Source of the DNA: Hypnocyclicus thermotrophus
GTDB taxonomy: Bacteria; Fusobacteriota; Fusobacteriia; Fusobacteriales; Fusobacteriaceae
Direction of reading: 5' to 3'
Length of the DNA stretch: 64,000 nucleotides
Assembly: GCF_004365575.1 (NCBI RefSeq)
Contig: NZ_SOBG01000002.1
Span: 192,312-256,311, forward strand
Positions within the stretch are counted from its first letter, which is position 1. Each line of letters starts with the position of its first letter. Below, one piece after another: positions 30,280-39,181 of this stretch. The translations under genes were made by a program, and so were the position numbers. The notes under the pieces were generated by a model that was not told where the DNA came from, searched no databases, and saw nothing but the letters and a program-made list of their open reading frames with translations.

Positions 30280-30317
30280 TTCAATGTTGATAAAATAACC
30301 AATGGAGGCGATTAAAT

Positions 30318-30920
30318 ATGAAAAAAATTTATTTGGTATTAGCAGCAATTGTTTTACTTGTTTTTACAGCTTGTAGCAATAACCAAACAAAAGGGAATAA
30401 TGTAATGCAAAAAGTAGACAATAGTGGTATGGAAGAAATGGTTAATTATCCAGCTTGGGTATTAGATCCATCAATAGAAGATGGAATAGGAGCAGTTGGG
30501 AGTGCTAAAATAGGAGCAGCAGGCGTATCATTTGCAAGACAAGAAGCTTTAGCGCAAGCAAGAGATGAATTAGCTAGACAAATAGAAGTAAAAGTAAATA
30601 ATATGTTTAAATCTTATACTAATGCTATAGGATTGGCTGGTGAAGATGGTGTAGAAAAAATAGCTACAAATGTATCAAAACAAGTAGCAAGTCAAACTCT
30701 TAGAGGAACAAAACAAAAAGAATTATGGATATCACCAGATAAAGAATTATTTGTACAAGTAGTATTACCTAATGAAATATTAGTAGATGAAGCTAAAAAT
30801 GCGTTTAAAAATGAAACTCCTATAGGAAATAGTGATAGAGCTTTATGGCAAGAATTTAAATCAGAAAAAGCTCAAAAACAATTAGATTATGAAATTGAAA
30901 AAATGGTAAATAATCAATAA
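30318..30920 (+). CDS. LPP20-family lipoprotein
   Basis: A 200-residue protein with a lipoprotein signal (MKKIYLVLAAIVLLVFTAC, lipobox FTAC) and an LPP20-like domain: PAWVLDP, GAVGSAKIG and FARQEALAQARDELARQIEVKV. LPP20 of Helicobacter is an outer-membrane lipoprotein; the fold resembles FlgT-N. GGAGGCG precedes the ATG, and strong promoter and terminator flank it, suggesting high expression as a single-gene unit. Confidence 0.85.
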   Translation: MKKIYLVLAAIVLLVFTACSNNQTKGNNVMQKVDNSGMEEMVNYPAWVLDPSIEDGIGAVGSAKIGAAGVSFARQEALAQARDELARQIEVKVNNMFKSYTNAIGLAGEDGVEKIATNVSKQVASQTLRGTKQKELWISPDKELFVQVVLPNEILVDEAKNAFKNETPIGNSDRALWQEFKSEKAQKQLDYEIEKMVNNQ

Positions 30921-30932
30921 ATAATACAATGG

Positions 30933-30972
30933 GGTGACTAAAATTAAATAAAATTTTATGTCACCTTTTTTT
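30933..30972 (+). terminator. Terminator after the first LPP20 gene
   Basis: GGTGAC...GTCACC closing stem with an inner TAAAATT/AATTTTA stem, followed by seven T. Confidence 0.8.
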
Positions 30973-30996
30973 GTAAATGAGAGGATGTTGATAAAC

Positions 30997-31416
30997 ATGA
31001 AAAAAATAATTATATTATTACTATTTGTATTAACTATTATAGGTTGTACCAATAGTAATATAAATAATTTTGGTCAAGAAAAAAAAATAGTAAAAATAAA
31101 AAAAGTTTATCCAGAATGGTTTTATAATCCTAGAATGAATAAATATAGTTATGCAGGAGTAGGAATAGCAAAAGAAAGTGCATATGGTGTATATAGACAA
31201 AGACAATTAGCTATAGAAAGAGGAATAGATGAAATAGCTAGACAAATTGGTACGAAAGTAAATACAATAACACAGAGAATAGAAACAAAAAACAATTCTA
31301 AATTTAGTATATATAGCATTCAAACTGTAGATGGTAATATTGTACAAGCTATTTTACAAGAAATATGGATAGATAAAAGAACAAAAGAGATGTATGCATG
31401 GCTTGTAGTAAAATAA
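30997..31416 (+). CDS. Second LPP20-like lipoprotein
   Basis: A 139-residue lipoprotein (MKKIIILLLFVLTIIGC) with the same core as the gene before it: PEWFYNP, YAGVGIAKES and RQRQLAIERGIDEIARQIGTKV. I place the start at ATG 30997, after GAGAGG; upstream ATG codons at 30958 and 30985 would add residues before an already complete signal peptide. It leads an envelope cluster with MltC and a third LPP20-like protein. Confidence 0.8.
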   Translation: MKKIIILLLFVLTIIGCTNSNINNFGQEKKIVKIKKVYPEWFYNPRMNKYSYAGVGIAKESAYGVYRQRQLAIERGIDEIARQIGTKVNTITQRIETKNNSKFSIYSIQTVDGNIVQAILQEIWIDKRTKEMYAWLVVK

Positions 31417-31436
31417 AAATAGGAGTGTGAGATTTT

Positions 31437-32669
31437 ATGAAAAAAAGACACTTTTTTAATCTTTTTTTATTAGTTCTTTTTTCTACTTCAAATGTGTATA
31501 GTGAAGAAAATTTTGATACATATAAAAAAACACAAGTTGGAGAATATAAAGAATATAAAGAAGATATTTTAAAAGAGTATGAAACTTATAAAAAAGTTTT
31601 TGATGAAGAATTAAAAAAATATAAAGAAAATATTTTAAAAAAATGGGAAGATGTTAAGATTAGTGATAAAAAAAATTGGGTATTATATTCAAATGATTAT
31701 AATATAAGAAAAAGTGCAGATTTTGAAAATAATGAAATAGAAGTTGACATTATTGTAGATGAAAAAACTAAAGATGATGAAATAAAAAAAATATTTATTA
31801 AAGAATTTGCTTCTTTTATATTAGAAGATACAGAAACAGCATATAGTAAAGATAAATTATTTCAATCTATTGATAAAAAAATGAAAGAATTAAATTCTAA
31901 ATATGTTATTTCAAATATAGAAAAAATACCCGTGTTATCAGATATTTTTTTGAATAAAGATTCGAGCAAAGAAGTGAGATATACACAAAATGATGTAAAA
32001 GAATTGGTGAATATAAGTAAGGAAAATGTTGAAAAAGGAAAAATCAAAGAAAAAAAATCAAAATTAAAAGGTAAAAAAATAGTGTCTTTAAATATCAAAA
32101 TGCCAAGTGATGCATTATTAAAAAAAGCAAAAGCATTTAAAAATTATGTGTTTAGTTATTCAAATAGAGAAGGAATAGATCCAGCACTTGTATATGCTAT
32201 TATTCATACTGAAAGCAGCTTTAATCCAATGGCGAAATCATATGTACCAGCTTATGGACTTATGCAAATTGTACCTAGAAGAGCAGGAATAGATGCGAGT
32301 AAAAAAGTATATGGATACGAAAAAATATTATCACCGTCAGAATTGTATAATTCTAGAAAAAATATAGAACTAGGGACAGCATATATAAATATTCTTTATT
32401 ATAGATATTTAAAAAATGTAGAAAATAGAGAAAGTAGATATTATTTAACAGTAGCGTCATATAATACAGGTGCAGGAAATGTGGCAAAAGCATTTGTAGG
32501 CACTACAAATTTAAATAAAGCAATAAATAAAATAAATAAAATGTCTTCAAAAGAAGTGTATAATACTTTACTTAGAAAATTACCATATGATGAGACAAAA
32601 AATTATTTACAAAAAGTTACTAAAAGAACAAATGAATATGAAAAAGCTATAAATAGAGGAGAATTATAA
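31437..32669 (+). CDS. mltC: Lytic murein transglycosylase, MltC type
   Basis: A 410-residue exported protein (signal FFNLFLLVLFSTSNVYS). The N-terminal half is a charged helical domain like the MltC DUF3393 region; the C-terminal SLT domain (about 230-400) has the catalytic glutamate in IHTESSFNP, then AYGLMQIVP and ASYNTGAGNVAKAF. It cleaves peptidoglycan to anhydromuropeptides. There is no lipobox cysteine, unlike E. coli MltC, so it is probably not lipidated. Confidence 0.88.
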   Translation: MKKRHFFNLFLLVLFSTSNVYSEENFDTYKKTQVGEYKEYKEDILKEYETYKKVFDEELKKYKENILKKWEDVKISDKKNWVLYSNDYNIRKSADFENNEIEVDIIVDEKTKDDEIKKIFIKEFASFILEDTETAYSKDKLFQSIDKKMKELNSKYVISNIEKIPVLSDIFLNKDSSKEVRYTQNDVKELVNISKENVEKGKIKEKKSKLKGKKIVSLNIKMPSDALLKKAKAFKNYVFSYSNREGIDPALVYAIIHTESSFNPMAKSYVPAYGLMQIVPRRAGIDASKKVYGYEKILSPSELYNSRKNIELGTAYINILYYRYLKNVENRESRYYLTVASYNTGAGNVAKAFVGTTNLNKAINKINKMSSKEVYNTLLRKLPYDETKNYLQKVTKRTNEYEKAINRGEL

Positions 32670-33655
32670 TGAAAGACTTTAATAAAGTAATATTATTTTT
32701 CATAATAAATATAACTATTTTTGCAAATATTACAGGATATGGAAATAAAATTACATTAGAAGAAGCTAAAAAAGAAGCTCTTGTTAACTTAGCGAATCAA
32801 ATTTCAGTAAAAGTAGATAGTGAGTTTTATAAAGAAGTGAATGTAGATGAAAAAAATAATTATAGTGAAAAAAAATCAAATAAAATAAAATTAACCACAA
32901 TAAAAGAATTTTTGGGAGTAGAATTTATAATAAATAAATTAAAATCAGGATATGAAGTATATGCAGTATTAGATAAAGAAGATATACCTTTATATCTTAA
33001 TGAAATAGACAAACTAAATGAAAAAATAAGTTATAAATTAAATATTAAAGAAGAAAATTTGTTAAAAGAAAAAGAAAAATATAAAGAAGTGATTAGTTTG
33101 CTTGAAAAAATAGAAGATTATAGATACATCTTAAATGGACTTGGATATAGTAAAAATATAAAAATGATAGTTTCTGTAACTAAGATAGAAAATAATCTTG
33201 AAGAAATAGAAAAAAAACTAAATGAAAAAAAATATTTATATATAGATATAAGGAAAAGTTTTAAAAATATTTTATATAATGATTATTTAATAAAAGATTT
33301 AAATAGAAAACTGGAATATTTTGCAAACAATAATAATATAATGATAACTACAAATAAAACAAAAGGAAATATTATAGTAAAAATAAATATAGATAATAAT
33401 ATTACAGAAAAAACAAAACCATTTTATTATAATAACAAAAAAATATCAAATGGAATCTATAAAAATAGTCTAACTGTAACAATTGAAATATATGATAAAA
33501 GAATAGGTAGTATAATCGGAGAAAAAAATATAAATACAACTTCAAAAAGTGTAATCAGTAAAGATAGTGTAATAAAAAATAATATAAAAAAAATATCAGC
33601 TGAAATTAATAAAGAAATAAAAAAAGCTTTACAAACTAATAAAATAGTAATATAA
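32669..33655 (+). CDS. Exported LPP20/FlgT-like protein
   Basis: A 328-residue protein starting at the base where mltC ends (TAATG). A signal segment (VILFFIINITIFANITG) is followed by an LPP20-like domain (TLEEAKKEALVNLANQISVKV) and a C-terminal region with VKINIDNNITEKTKPF and a CsgG/FlgT-like strand pattern. No lipobox is present. It is probably a partner of MltC and the small LPP20 lipoproteins at the outer membrane; exact function unknown. Confidence 0.65.
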   Translation: MKDFNKVILFFIINITIFANITGYGNKITLEEAKKEALVNLANQISVKVDSEFYKEVNVDEKNNYSEKKSNKIKLTTIKEFLGVEFIINKLKSGYEVYAVLDKEDIPLYLNEIDKLNEKISYKLNIKEENLLKEKEKYKEVISLLEKIEDYRYILNGLGYSKNIKMIVSVTKIENNLEEIEKKLNEKKYLYIDIRKSFKNILYNDYLIKDLNRKLEYFANNNNIMITTNKTKGNIIVKINIDNNITEKTKPFYYNNKKISNGIYKNSLTVTIEIYDKRIGSIIGEKNINTTSKSVISKDSVIKNNIKKISAEINKEIKKALQTNKIVI

Positions 33656-33693
33656 TTCTTCTGATAAAGTTAAAGCAGAAAGGGAAATTCTAA

Positions 33694-33891
33694 ATGAAAG
33701 AAATAATTGAAATTAAAAGAGACTATGATGTATATAATATTTGTTCACTTTGTTATAACTTAGGAAAAACTCATAAAATTTATACATTAGAAATAGGTAA
33801 TGAAAATAAAGGAGAAAAAAAGACTAAAAAAATAAAGATATGTAATAGTTGCTTAAAAAAATTAAAATTAGAAATTGATAAAGAATTTTAA
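33694..33891 (+). CDS. Small zinc-ribbon protein
   Basis: A 65-residue basic protein with two CxxC knuckles (CSLC near residue 18 and CNSC near residue 50), as in a single zinc ribbon. AGAAAGGG precedes the ATG. I do not recognise a family. Confidence 0.6.
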   Translation: MKEIIEIKRDYDVYNICSLCYNLGKTHKIYTLEIGNENKGEKKTKKIKICNSCLKKLKLEIDKEF

Positions 33892-33897
33892 AAAAGG

Positions 33898-33927
33898 TTG
33901 TTTTAGGAGTTCTTAAGGTAATATAAT
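33898..33927 (+). promoter_or_regulatory. Promoter of the 28-residue peptide gene
   Basis: TTGTTT, 18 bases, TATAAT. Confidence 0.5.
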
Positions 33928-33970
33928 ATTAATGTAAGAGTCTCTATAAAAATAGGAGGCGAGTATATTG

Positions 33971-34057
33971 ATGTTTTGGGATGTTTTAGGAATTTCTATA
34001 TTTATAAGTTTTTTAATTGTATTTGTACATGATTTATTACGGACATTTAATACATAA
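33971..34057 (+). CDS. 28-residue single-span membrane peptide
   Basis: The peptide begins MFWDVLGISIFISFLIVF and ends HDLLRTFNT: one hydrophobic span with a short, mildly charged tail. A perfect AGGAGG lies 11 bases before the ATG, or 8 bases before an adjoining TTG (33968), and its own promoter and intrinsic terminator enclose a transcript of roughly 150 bases. The layout suits a small regulatory membrane protein or a type I toxin-like peptide; neither can be proved from sequence. Confidence 0.6.
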   Translation: MFWDVLGISIFISFLIVFVHDLLRTFNT

Positions 34058-34084
34058 AAAGAGACGTAAAAGTCTCTTTTTTTT
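34056..34084. terminator. Terminator of the small peptide gene
   Basis: AAAAAGAGAC stem of 10 bp with a 6-base loop followed by a run of T; the complementary strand also ends in T residues, so it may work both ways. Confidence 0.85.
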
Positions 34085-34156
34085 ATAAAAAACTTTATTT
34101 ATATTAAAAAATAAGGTATACTTTGTAAGTAATTTTAATTAATTTGGAGGCGGTTA

Positions 34157-35497
34157 ATGTCAGTAACTTATATTGTAGATACTAATGTGATTATAAAAAA
34201 TCCATATTTTACTGGTGATTTTAAAGAGTGTAAAATCATTCTTCCAATAAATGTACTAGAAGAACTTGATAAAATAAAATCAAGAGAAGGAAATAGTGGA
34301 TTTAGAGCAAGACAATTTTTTAGATATTTTAAATCTCTAGAACAAAAAGGAAATCTTTTAGAGGGCATAAAAATAGAAAATAATGTTATACTTCAGACTA
34401 TTCTATACGAAGGAGATATGACAAAATTACCTTCTAGTTTTGATAAAGATTATGTAGATAACAAATTGCTTGCAATTATGCTTGATGAAAGATATAAAAA
34501 TTGTATACTATTAACTAATGATATTAGTATGAGAGTAAAAGCATCTTCATTAGGTATTAAAAGCGAAGTCTTAGATTTATCAGATAAACATAAATTAGAT
34601 GATTTGTATAATGGAGTAATAGAAAAAAAAGTAGATATAGATATTGTAAAAAAATTTTATCAAAATGGTGGAATTACTCTAAATGAGCTTGAAATTAAAG
34701 AAATGTATCCAAATCAATTTTTTTACGGATATACTGATTATGACTATAATAAAATAATAGGGTATTATGATAGTAATAAAAATTTAATAAGAAAATTGCA
34801 TTATGAAAACTATTCGCCATATGGAATAAGTGCAAAAGATATTAGACAAAAATTTGCTTTTGAAGCATTGCTTAATCCTAAAATCAATTTTATAACAATT
34901 ACATCAAAACAAGGTTGTGGAAAGACATTTTTAGCAGTTGCAGCGGCTATGCATCATGTAATTGAATCTGGACAATATGAAAAAATTGTAATAGGGAAAA
35001 ATACTTCTCCTATTGATAAATGGAGTTATCAAGGATTTACTACTGGAGATACTGAAGAAAAATTGTTAACGCATTTTGGAAATTATATAACTACTTTTGA
35101 AAATATACAGGCTGCTAGAAATAAAAAAAATAAAAATGGAATTGATATACTAAATGCATTAAAAAATCAAAATAAATTAGAGGTGTTGGATATATCATCG
35201 GTACTTGGAAGCAGTTTTTTAAATAAAATAGTTATTATAGATGAAGCACAATCATTTGATATACATGCTATGAGATCAATAATTACTAGAATAGGAGAGA
35301 ATTCAAAACTTATTCTTATAGGAGATATAGCACAACAAACAATTTCTAGGCTTGATCCAGATAAATCAGGTCTTTATGCAGCAGTTGAGTGGTTAAAAGA
35401 ATTGCCAGAAACAGCACATATTACATTGAATAAAGTGCATAGAAGTGAGTTTGTAGAGAAAGCAAGTAAAATATTTGATGAAAATATATTTGGATAG
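34157..35497 (+). CDS. PIN domain - PhoH family ATPase
   Basis: A 446-residue fusion: an N-terminal PIN nuclease domain (YIVDTNVIIKNP, LLTNDISMRVKA; residues 1-135) and a C-terminal PhoH ATPase (SKQGCGKTFLAVAAAMHH near 255, VIIDEAQSFD near 365, IGDIAQQ). PhoH-PIN proteins couple ATP-driven RNA unwinding to ribonuclease action. TTGGAGGCGG precedes the ATG; a terminator overlaps the stop. Confidence 0.92.
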   Translation: MSVTYIVDTNVIIKNPYFTGDFKECKIILPINVLEELDKIKSREGNSGFRARQFFRYFKSLEQKGNLLEGIKIENNVILQTILYEGDMTKLPSSFDKDYVDNKLLAIMLDERYKNCILLTNDISMRVKASSLGIKSEVLDLSDKHKLDDLYNGVIEKKVDIDIVKKFYQNGGITLNELEIKEMYPNQFFYGYTDYDYNKIIGYYDSNKNLIRKLHYENYSPYGISAKDIRQKFAFEALLNPKINFITITSKQGCGKTFLAVAAAMHHVIESGQYEKIVIGKNTSPIDKWSYQGFTTGDTEEKLLTHFGNYITTFENIQAARNKKNKNGIDILNALKNQNKLEVLDISSVLGSSFLNKIVIIDEAQSFDIHAMRSIITRIGENSKLILIGDIAQQTISRLDPDKSGLYAAVEWLKELPETAHITLNKVHRSEFVEKASKIFDENIFG

Positions 35498-35524
35498 AGT
35501 AAAGAAAGATCTTTACTCTTTTTT
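35496..35524 (+). terminator. Terminator of the PIN-PhoH gene
   Basis: AGAGTAAAGA stem of 10 bp, 4-base loop, six T. Confidence 0.85.
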
Positions 35525-35622
35525 AATTTATTTAAAATAATATTAATAATTTATAAGTAAAAGCTATTAAAATGATTATAAAAATGATATAATTACATAT
35601 ATAAATTAGAGGTGAAGATAAA

Positions 35623-37221
35623 TTGGAAAGAAAATATATTTATGAAAAAGTAAAAAAAAATATAGAAATTTTAAATAAAGGGCTAGTAGAAAGAGAAGAA
35701 ATAATATCATTAGCTATACTTGCTATATTATCAAAAGAAAATATTCTTTTGATAGGACCACCAGGAACTGCTAAAAGTGAAATATCACGGCGAGTATCAT
35801 CTGTAATAGAGAAGAAAAAATATTTTGAATATTTATTAACAAAATTTACAACTCCTGAAGAAATATTTGGACCAATATCAATTAAAAACCTTGAAAATGA
35901 TATATTTAAAAGAGTAATAAATGGATATATGCCAGATTCGCATATAACATTTTTAGATGAAATATTTAAAGCTAATTCATCTATATTAAATGCATTACTT
36001 ACTTTATTAAATGAAAAAATATACCATAATGGAAATAATATAGAAAAATCTAACCTTATTTCAATAATAGCGTCATCAAATGAAATCCCTTTAAATGAAG
36101 AAGAATTACAAGCTTTGTATGATAGATTTATTTTAAAATTAACAGTTGAATATGTAAATGATTTAAAAGAACTAGTATTTATAGATGAAGATGATTATAA
36201 TGAGAAAAACATAAAAAAATTTACTTTAAAAGAGATAGAAGAGATAAATAATTTATCGAAAAATGAAAAAATATCAGATGAAATAGTAGAAAAAATCATT
36301 AAAATAAAACAAGAAATAGAAAAAGAATATGAGAATAGTAATGAGGTTATAAATGAAAAAATATCAGATAGAAAATTTGTAAAAACAATAAAACTTTTAA
36401 AATTAGTTAGTTTTTTAAATAATAAAGATGAAATAACCATAGATGATTTAATTGTTTTAAAAAATATATTTTGGAGTGATCCTAAAAATATAAATAGAGT
36501 AAAAACTATAATTATTAATAATATTTGTTTAACAGGAAAAAATTATGATAAAAAAATAAATATGATATATAATTCTTGGGAAGAAAATTTTGAAGAAATT
36601 TTTAAAATTCAAGAAAAAGATAGTAATGGAAACTTATTATATTTAGATATTAATGGAGAAAAAACTACAGAAGTAAAAGGGAAAATTCATTTAAAAGATG
36701 AATTTGGAGATTTTTTATTTTTTAAAGGACATAGAGAATATATAAAAATAGCAAAGCAGTTATCATCATGGGATCATGATTATGAAGATACTGGGATTAT
36801 TACAATAGATGGTAGAAAAATATGGAAATATGAATTTTCAAATATTCAAATAATAAAAACAAATAAAAATAATGTTGAAGGTTATGAAAAATTATTTGAG
36901 ATCGGGAAATTAAAACCTTTGTTATTAAGTGGCTATAATGAATTCATTAAAAAAAATTTAAAATTATCAGAGGATAAAAAGGAAAAACTAGAAACAATAA
37001 CTATTAATATAAAAAAAGAGTATAAAATAGTTTTTGAAAAGTATAATGAAATAAGTAAAATATATAATGAAATAAAGAAATACATATATAATAATTTATT
37101 TATTGTAGAAAAAGATAAAGATTATGTTATAAAGAAAATAGAAAATAATAAAAAAAATATAGAATTGATAGTAGAAAAATACAATAAATTATTAGAAAAA
37201 ATAAATATGGTGAAAAAATGA
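35623..37221 (+). CDS. MoxR-family AAA+ ATPase, RavA-like
   Basis: A 532-residue AAA+ protein with Walker A GPPGTAKSEIS near residue 45, Walker B THITFLDEIFKANS written as ITFLDEIFK near 110 and sensor 1 IIASSNEIP; a beta-rich insertion (about 335-400) resembles the LARA region, and the C-terminal 100 residues are coiled coil. In E. coli RavA works with ViaA on respiratory complexes and Fe-S enzymes. The start is TTG 35623 after AGAGGTGA. Confidence 0.83.
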   Translation: MERKYIYEKVKKNIEILNKGLVEREEIISLAILAILSKENILLIGPPGTAKSEISRRVSSVIEKKKYFEYLLTKFTTPEEIFGPISIKNLENDIFKRVINGYMPDSHITFLDEIFKANSSILNALLTLLNEKIYHNGNNIEKSNLISIIASSNEIPLNEEELQALYDRFILKLTVEYVNDLKELVFIDEDDYNEKNIKKFTLKEIEEINNLSKNEKISDEIVEKIIKIKQEIEKEYENSNEVINEKISDRKFVKTIKLLKLVSFLNNKDEITIDDLIVLKNIFWSDPKNINRVKTIIINNICLTGKNYDKKINMIYNSWEENFEEIFKIQEKDSNGNLLYLDINGEKTTEVKGKIHLKDEFGDFLFFKGHREYIKIAKQLSSWDHDYEDTGIITIDGRKIWKYEFSNIQIIKTNKNNVEGYEKLFEIGKLKPLLLSGYNEFIKKNLKLSEDKKEKLETITINIKKEYKIVFEKYNEISKIYNEIKKYIYNNLFIVEKDKDYVIKKIENNKKNIELIVEKYNKLLEKINMVKK

Positions 37222-38783
37222 AAAATATAGAGAATTTAACAAAAATAGAAAAAATAAAAGAGATGTTTAATAATGAAATTGCAGATGATAACGAATTTAA
37301 TAATGTAATCTGGATAAATTATATTGAGGATAGAGAAATCAGAGAGAAAGTGGCACTCAATCAGTTTATAAAATTATACTTAGGTGAAAAAAAAGATTTT
37401 ATAGAAGTGGATTCAATATTAAATAGAGGTATAATTATATTAGACAAATTTTTTGACTATACAAAAAATAATTTAGAATTTACAAAAAAACTCATAAAAG
37501 ATTTTTTTTTTAAAATAAAAGAAGATATAATAAAAAATAATATAAATTTTAATATAGAAGAATTTATTAATAAAATTGACAAAACAAGATATAATTATAA
37601 GAAAAAACAATTTGATAAAATGAAAAATTTATATTTAAATAATGAATTGACTATAGAAGAAATAGAAAAATATAAATTACAAGCTCTAAAAGATATAAAA
37701 AATATAAAAGATAGTAGCAAAATAAAGAATTTGTATGAAAAAATAAAAGATAGTAAAAATAAATGGAGTGAAATATTAAAAAAATATGAAGAGTTTTATG
37801 AAGATTATTATAAAAAAATAGAAAAATTAAAAGAAGTATGGGGAAATAATAGTATAACAGCTTCATTAGGATGGGATTTAAGTAACTCAGATTTTTCTAT
37901 GGAAAATATAAATAACTTAATTAAAATAGAAAAATTTATAAGAATAGAAGATAATAAAGAAATAAATAAATTATTAAAAAAATTAGGAAAAAGTAAAGTA
38001 GATACAAATAAAATTAAATCTAATAGAATAAGAAAAAGGATTAATTTTAGAAGTAATAATGAAATATTAGGAATAACTAGAAGTAGCGATATAACAAGAG
38101 TTCTTTCTTCGGAATATACATTATTAAATAATAAATTATTAAAATATTATTTTTATCAAAAATATATAGAAAGTGAATTATTATCATATCGATTAGCTGA
38201 TAATAAAAATGAAGATAATAAGAATAATAAAAGAAATGAAGGGCCTTTTATTATTTGCTTAGATACATCTAGTAGTATGGAAGGATTGCCAGAAATTTTA
38301 TCAAAATCAATAACAATAGATATTATAAAACAAGCTAAAAAACAAAAAAGAGATATTTATTTAATAATGTTTGGAAGTATTGATGAAGTAATAGAATTAA
38401 AAATAGATTACACAAAAGAAAATAGTATCAGATTATTAAAATTTCTACAAAAAAAATATTATGGTGGAACAGATTTTGTAACACCAATAAAAAAATCATT
38501 TGAATTAATTGATAATAAAAAAATAGAAAATGCAGATATACTTATGATAAGTGATGGACTTGTAAAAATTCCTAATGATTTTATAAAAAAAATAAATGAA
38601 ACAAAACAAAAAAGAGATATAAAAATTTATTCATTAATTATAAATACTGAAAAAATAAAAGATAAATTTAGTGATGAAGTATATTATTATAAATATAAAA
38701 ATAGTGAGAAAAAAGTTGATAGAAAGGTAACAAGAAGAGAAATATCATTTTATGCAGATGATTTATCATTATTTATTGATTAA
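37218..38783 (+). CDS. von Willebrand factor A protein, ViaA-like
   Basis: This 521-residue protein overlaps the RavA-like gene by 4 bases (ATGA). Its long helical N-terminal part (1-300) is followed by a VWA domain with an intact MIDAS site: CLDTSSSMEG near 350, GGTDF and MISDGLVKIP. MoxR-VWA gene pairs form chaperone-like complexes in which the VWA partner binds metal and target. Very lysine- and isoleucine-rich composition fits the local base bias. Confidence 0.83.
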   Translation: MKNIENLTKIEKIKEMFNNEIADDNEFNNVIWINYIEDREIREKVALNQFIKLYLGEKKDFIEVDSILNRGIIILDKFFDYTKNNLEFTKKLIKDFFFKIKEDIIKNNINFNIEEFINKIDKTRYNYKKKQFDKMKNLYLNNELTIEEIEKYKLQALKDIKNIKDSSKIKNLYEKIKDSKNKWSEILKKYEEFYEDYYKKIEKLKEVWGNNSITASLGWDLSNSDFSMENINNLIKIEKFIRIEDNKEINKLLKKLGKSKVDTNKIKSNRIRKRINFRSNNEILGITRSSDITRVLSSEYTLLNNKLLKYYFYQKYIESELLSYRLADNKNEDNKNNKRNEGPFIICLDTSSSMEGLPEILSKSITIDIIKQAKKQKRDIYLIMFGSIDEVIELKIDYTKENSIRLLKFLQKKYYGGTDFVTPIKKSFELIDNKKIENADILMISDGLVKIPNDFIKKINETKQKRDIKIYSLIINTEKIKDKFSDEVYYYKYKNSEKKVDRKVTRREISFYADDLSLFID

Positions 38784-38987
38784 AAAAACTAGATATTAAT
38801 ATATCAAATTAGAATTTTCTTGACTAAATATATTTTATATGATTTAATACATTCGCTTAAAAGCAAAAAAGATAAAAAATAATGGATAAGTAAAATTTTT
38901 ATTGTTAATTTTAATTGTTTTTATTTTTTAAAGACAAGTTTAGAGTGACTTTAATAAGATTTAAGAAAAAAATCAACTAAATAATTC
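38784..38987. other. Intergenic stretch before the thiamine locus
   Basis: No gene seen. It contains a second TTGACT (38819-38824) with a poor -10 and no clear product. Confidence 0.5.
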
Positions 38988-39016
38988 TTGACTAAAAAAG
39001 TTAAATATAGTAATAT
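38988..39016 (+). promoter_or_regulatory. Promoter of the thiamine riboswitch transcript
   Basis: TTGACT, 17 bases, TAATAT, ending about 17 bases before the riboswitch. Confidence 0.75.
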
Positions 39017-39032
39017 GAATTATTAATATATA

Positions 39033-39104
39033 TCTCCAGGGGTGCTGTAAAAGGCTGAGAATATACCCTCAAACCTGATATAGATAATGCTATCGCAGGG
39101 AGTG
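39033..39104 (+). ncRNA. TPP (THI-box) riboswitch
   Basis: It shows the conserved blocks of the thiamine pyrophosphate aptamer: GGGGTGC, GGCTGAGA, ACCCTCAAACCTGAT, AGATAATGCTATCGCAGGGA, with CTCC/GGAG closing the P1 stem. A terminator hairpin follows directly, so ligand binding should end transcription before thiN-thiB. The GAGTGT segment after P1 can pair with ACACT in the 5' arm of the terminator, a possible antiterminator. Confidence 0.96.
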
Positions 39105-39110
39105 AGTGTA

Positions 39111-39146
39111 AAAAAACACTTCTTCATAGCAAGAAGTGTTTTTTGT
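39111..39146 (+). terminator. Riboswitch-controlled terminator
   Basis: AAAACACTTCTT and its complement with a 6-base loop, followed by a T-tract, directly after the TPP aptamer. Confidence 0.9.
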
Positions 39147-39181
39147 TTAAAGAAATATAATTATTTTAAAGAAAGGTTATT

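Noticed and set aside
30051-30317. A replication origin at the divergence point
   Set aside because: No dnaA, dnaN or cluster of DnaA boxes is visible; only gene direction supports it.
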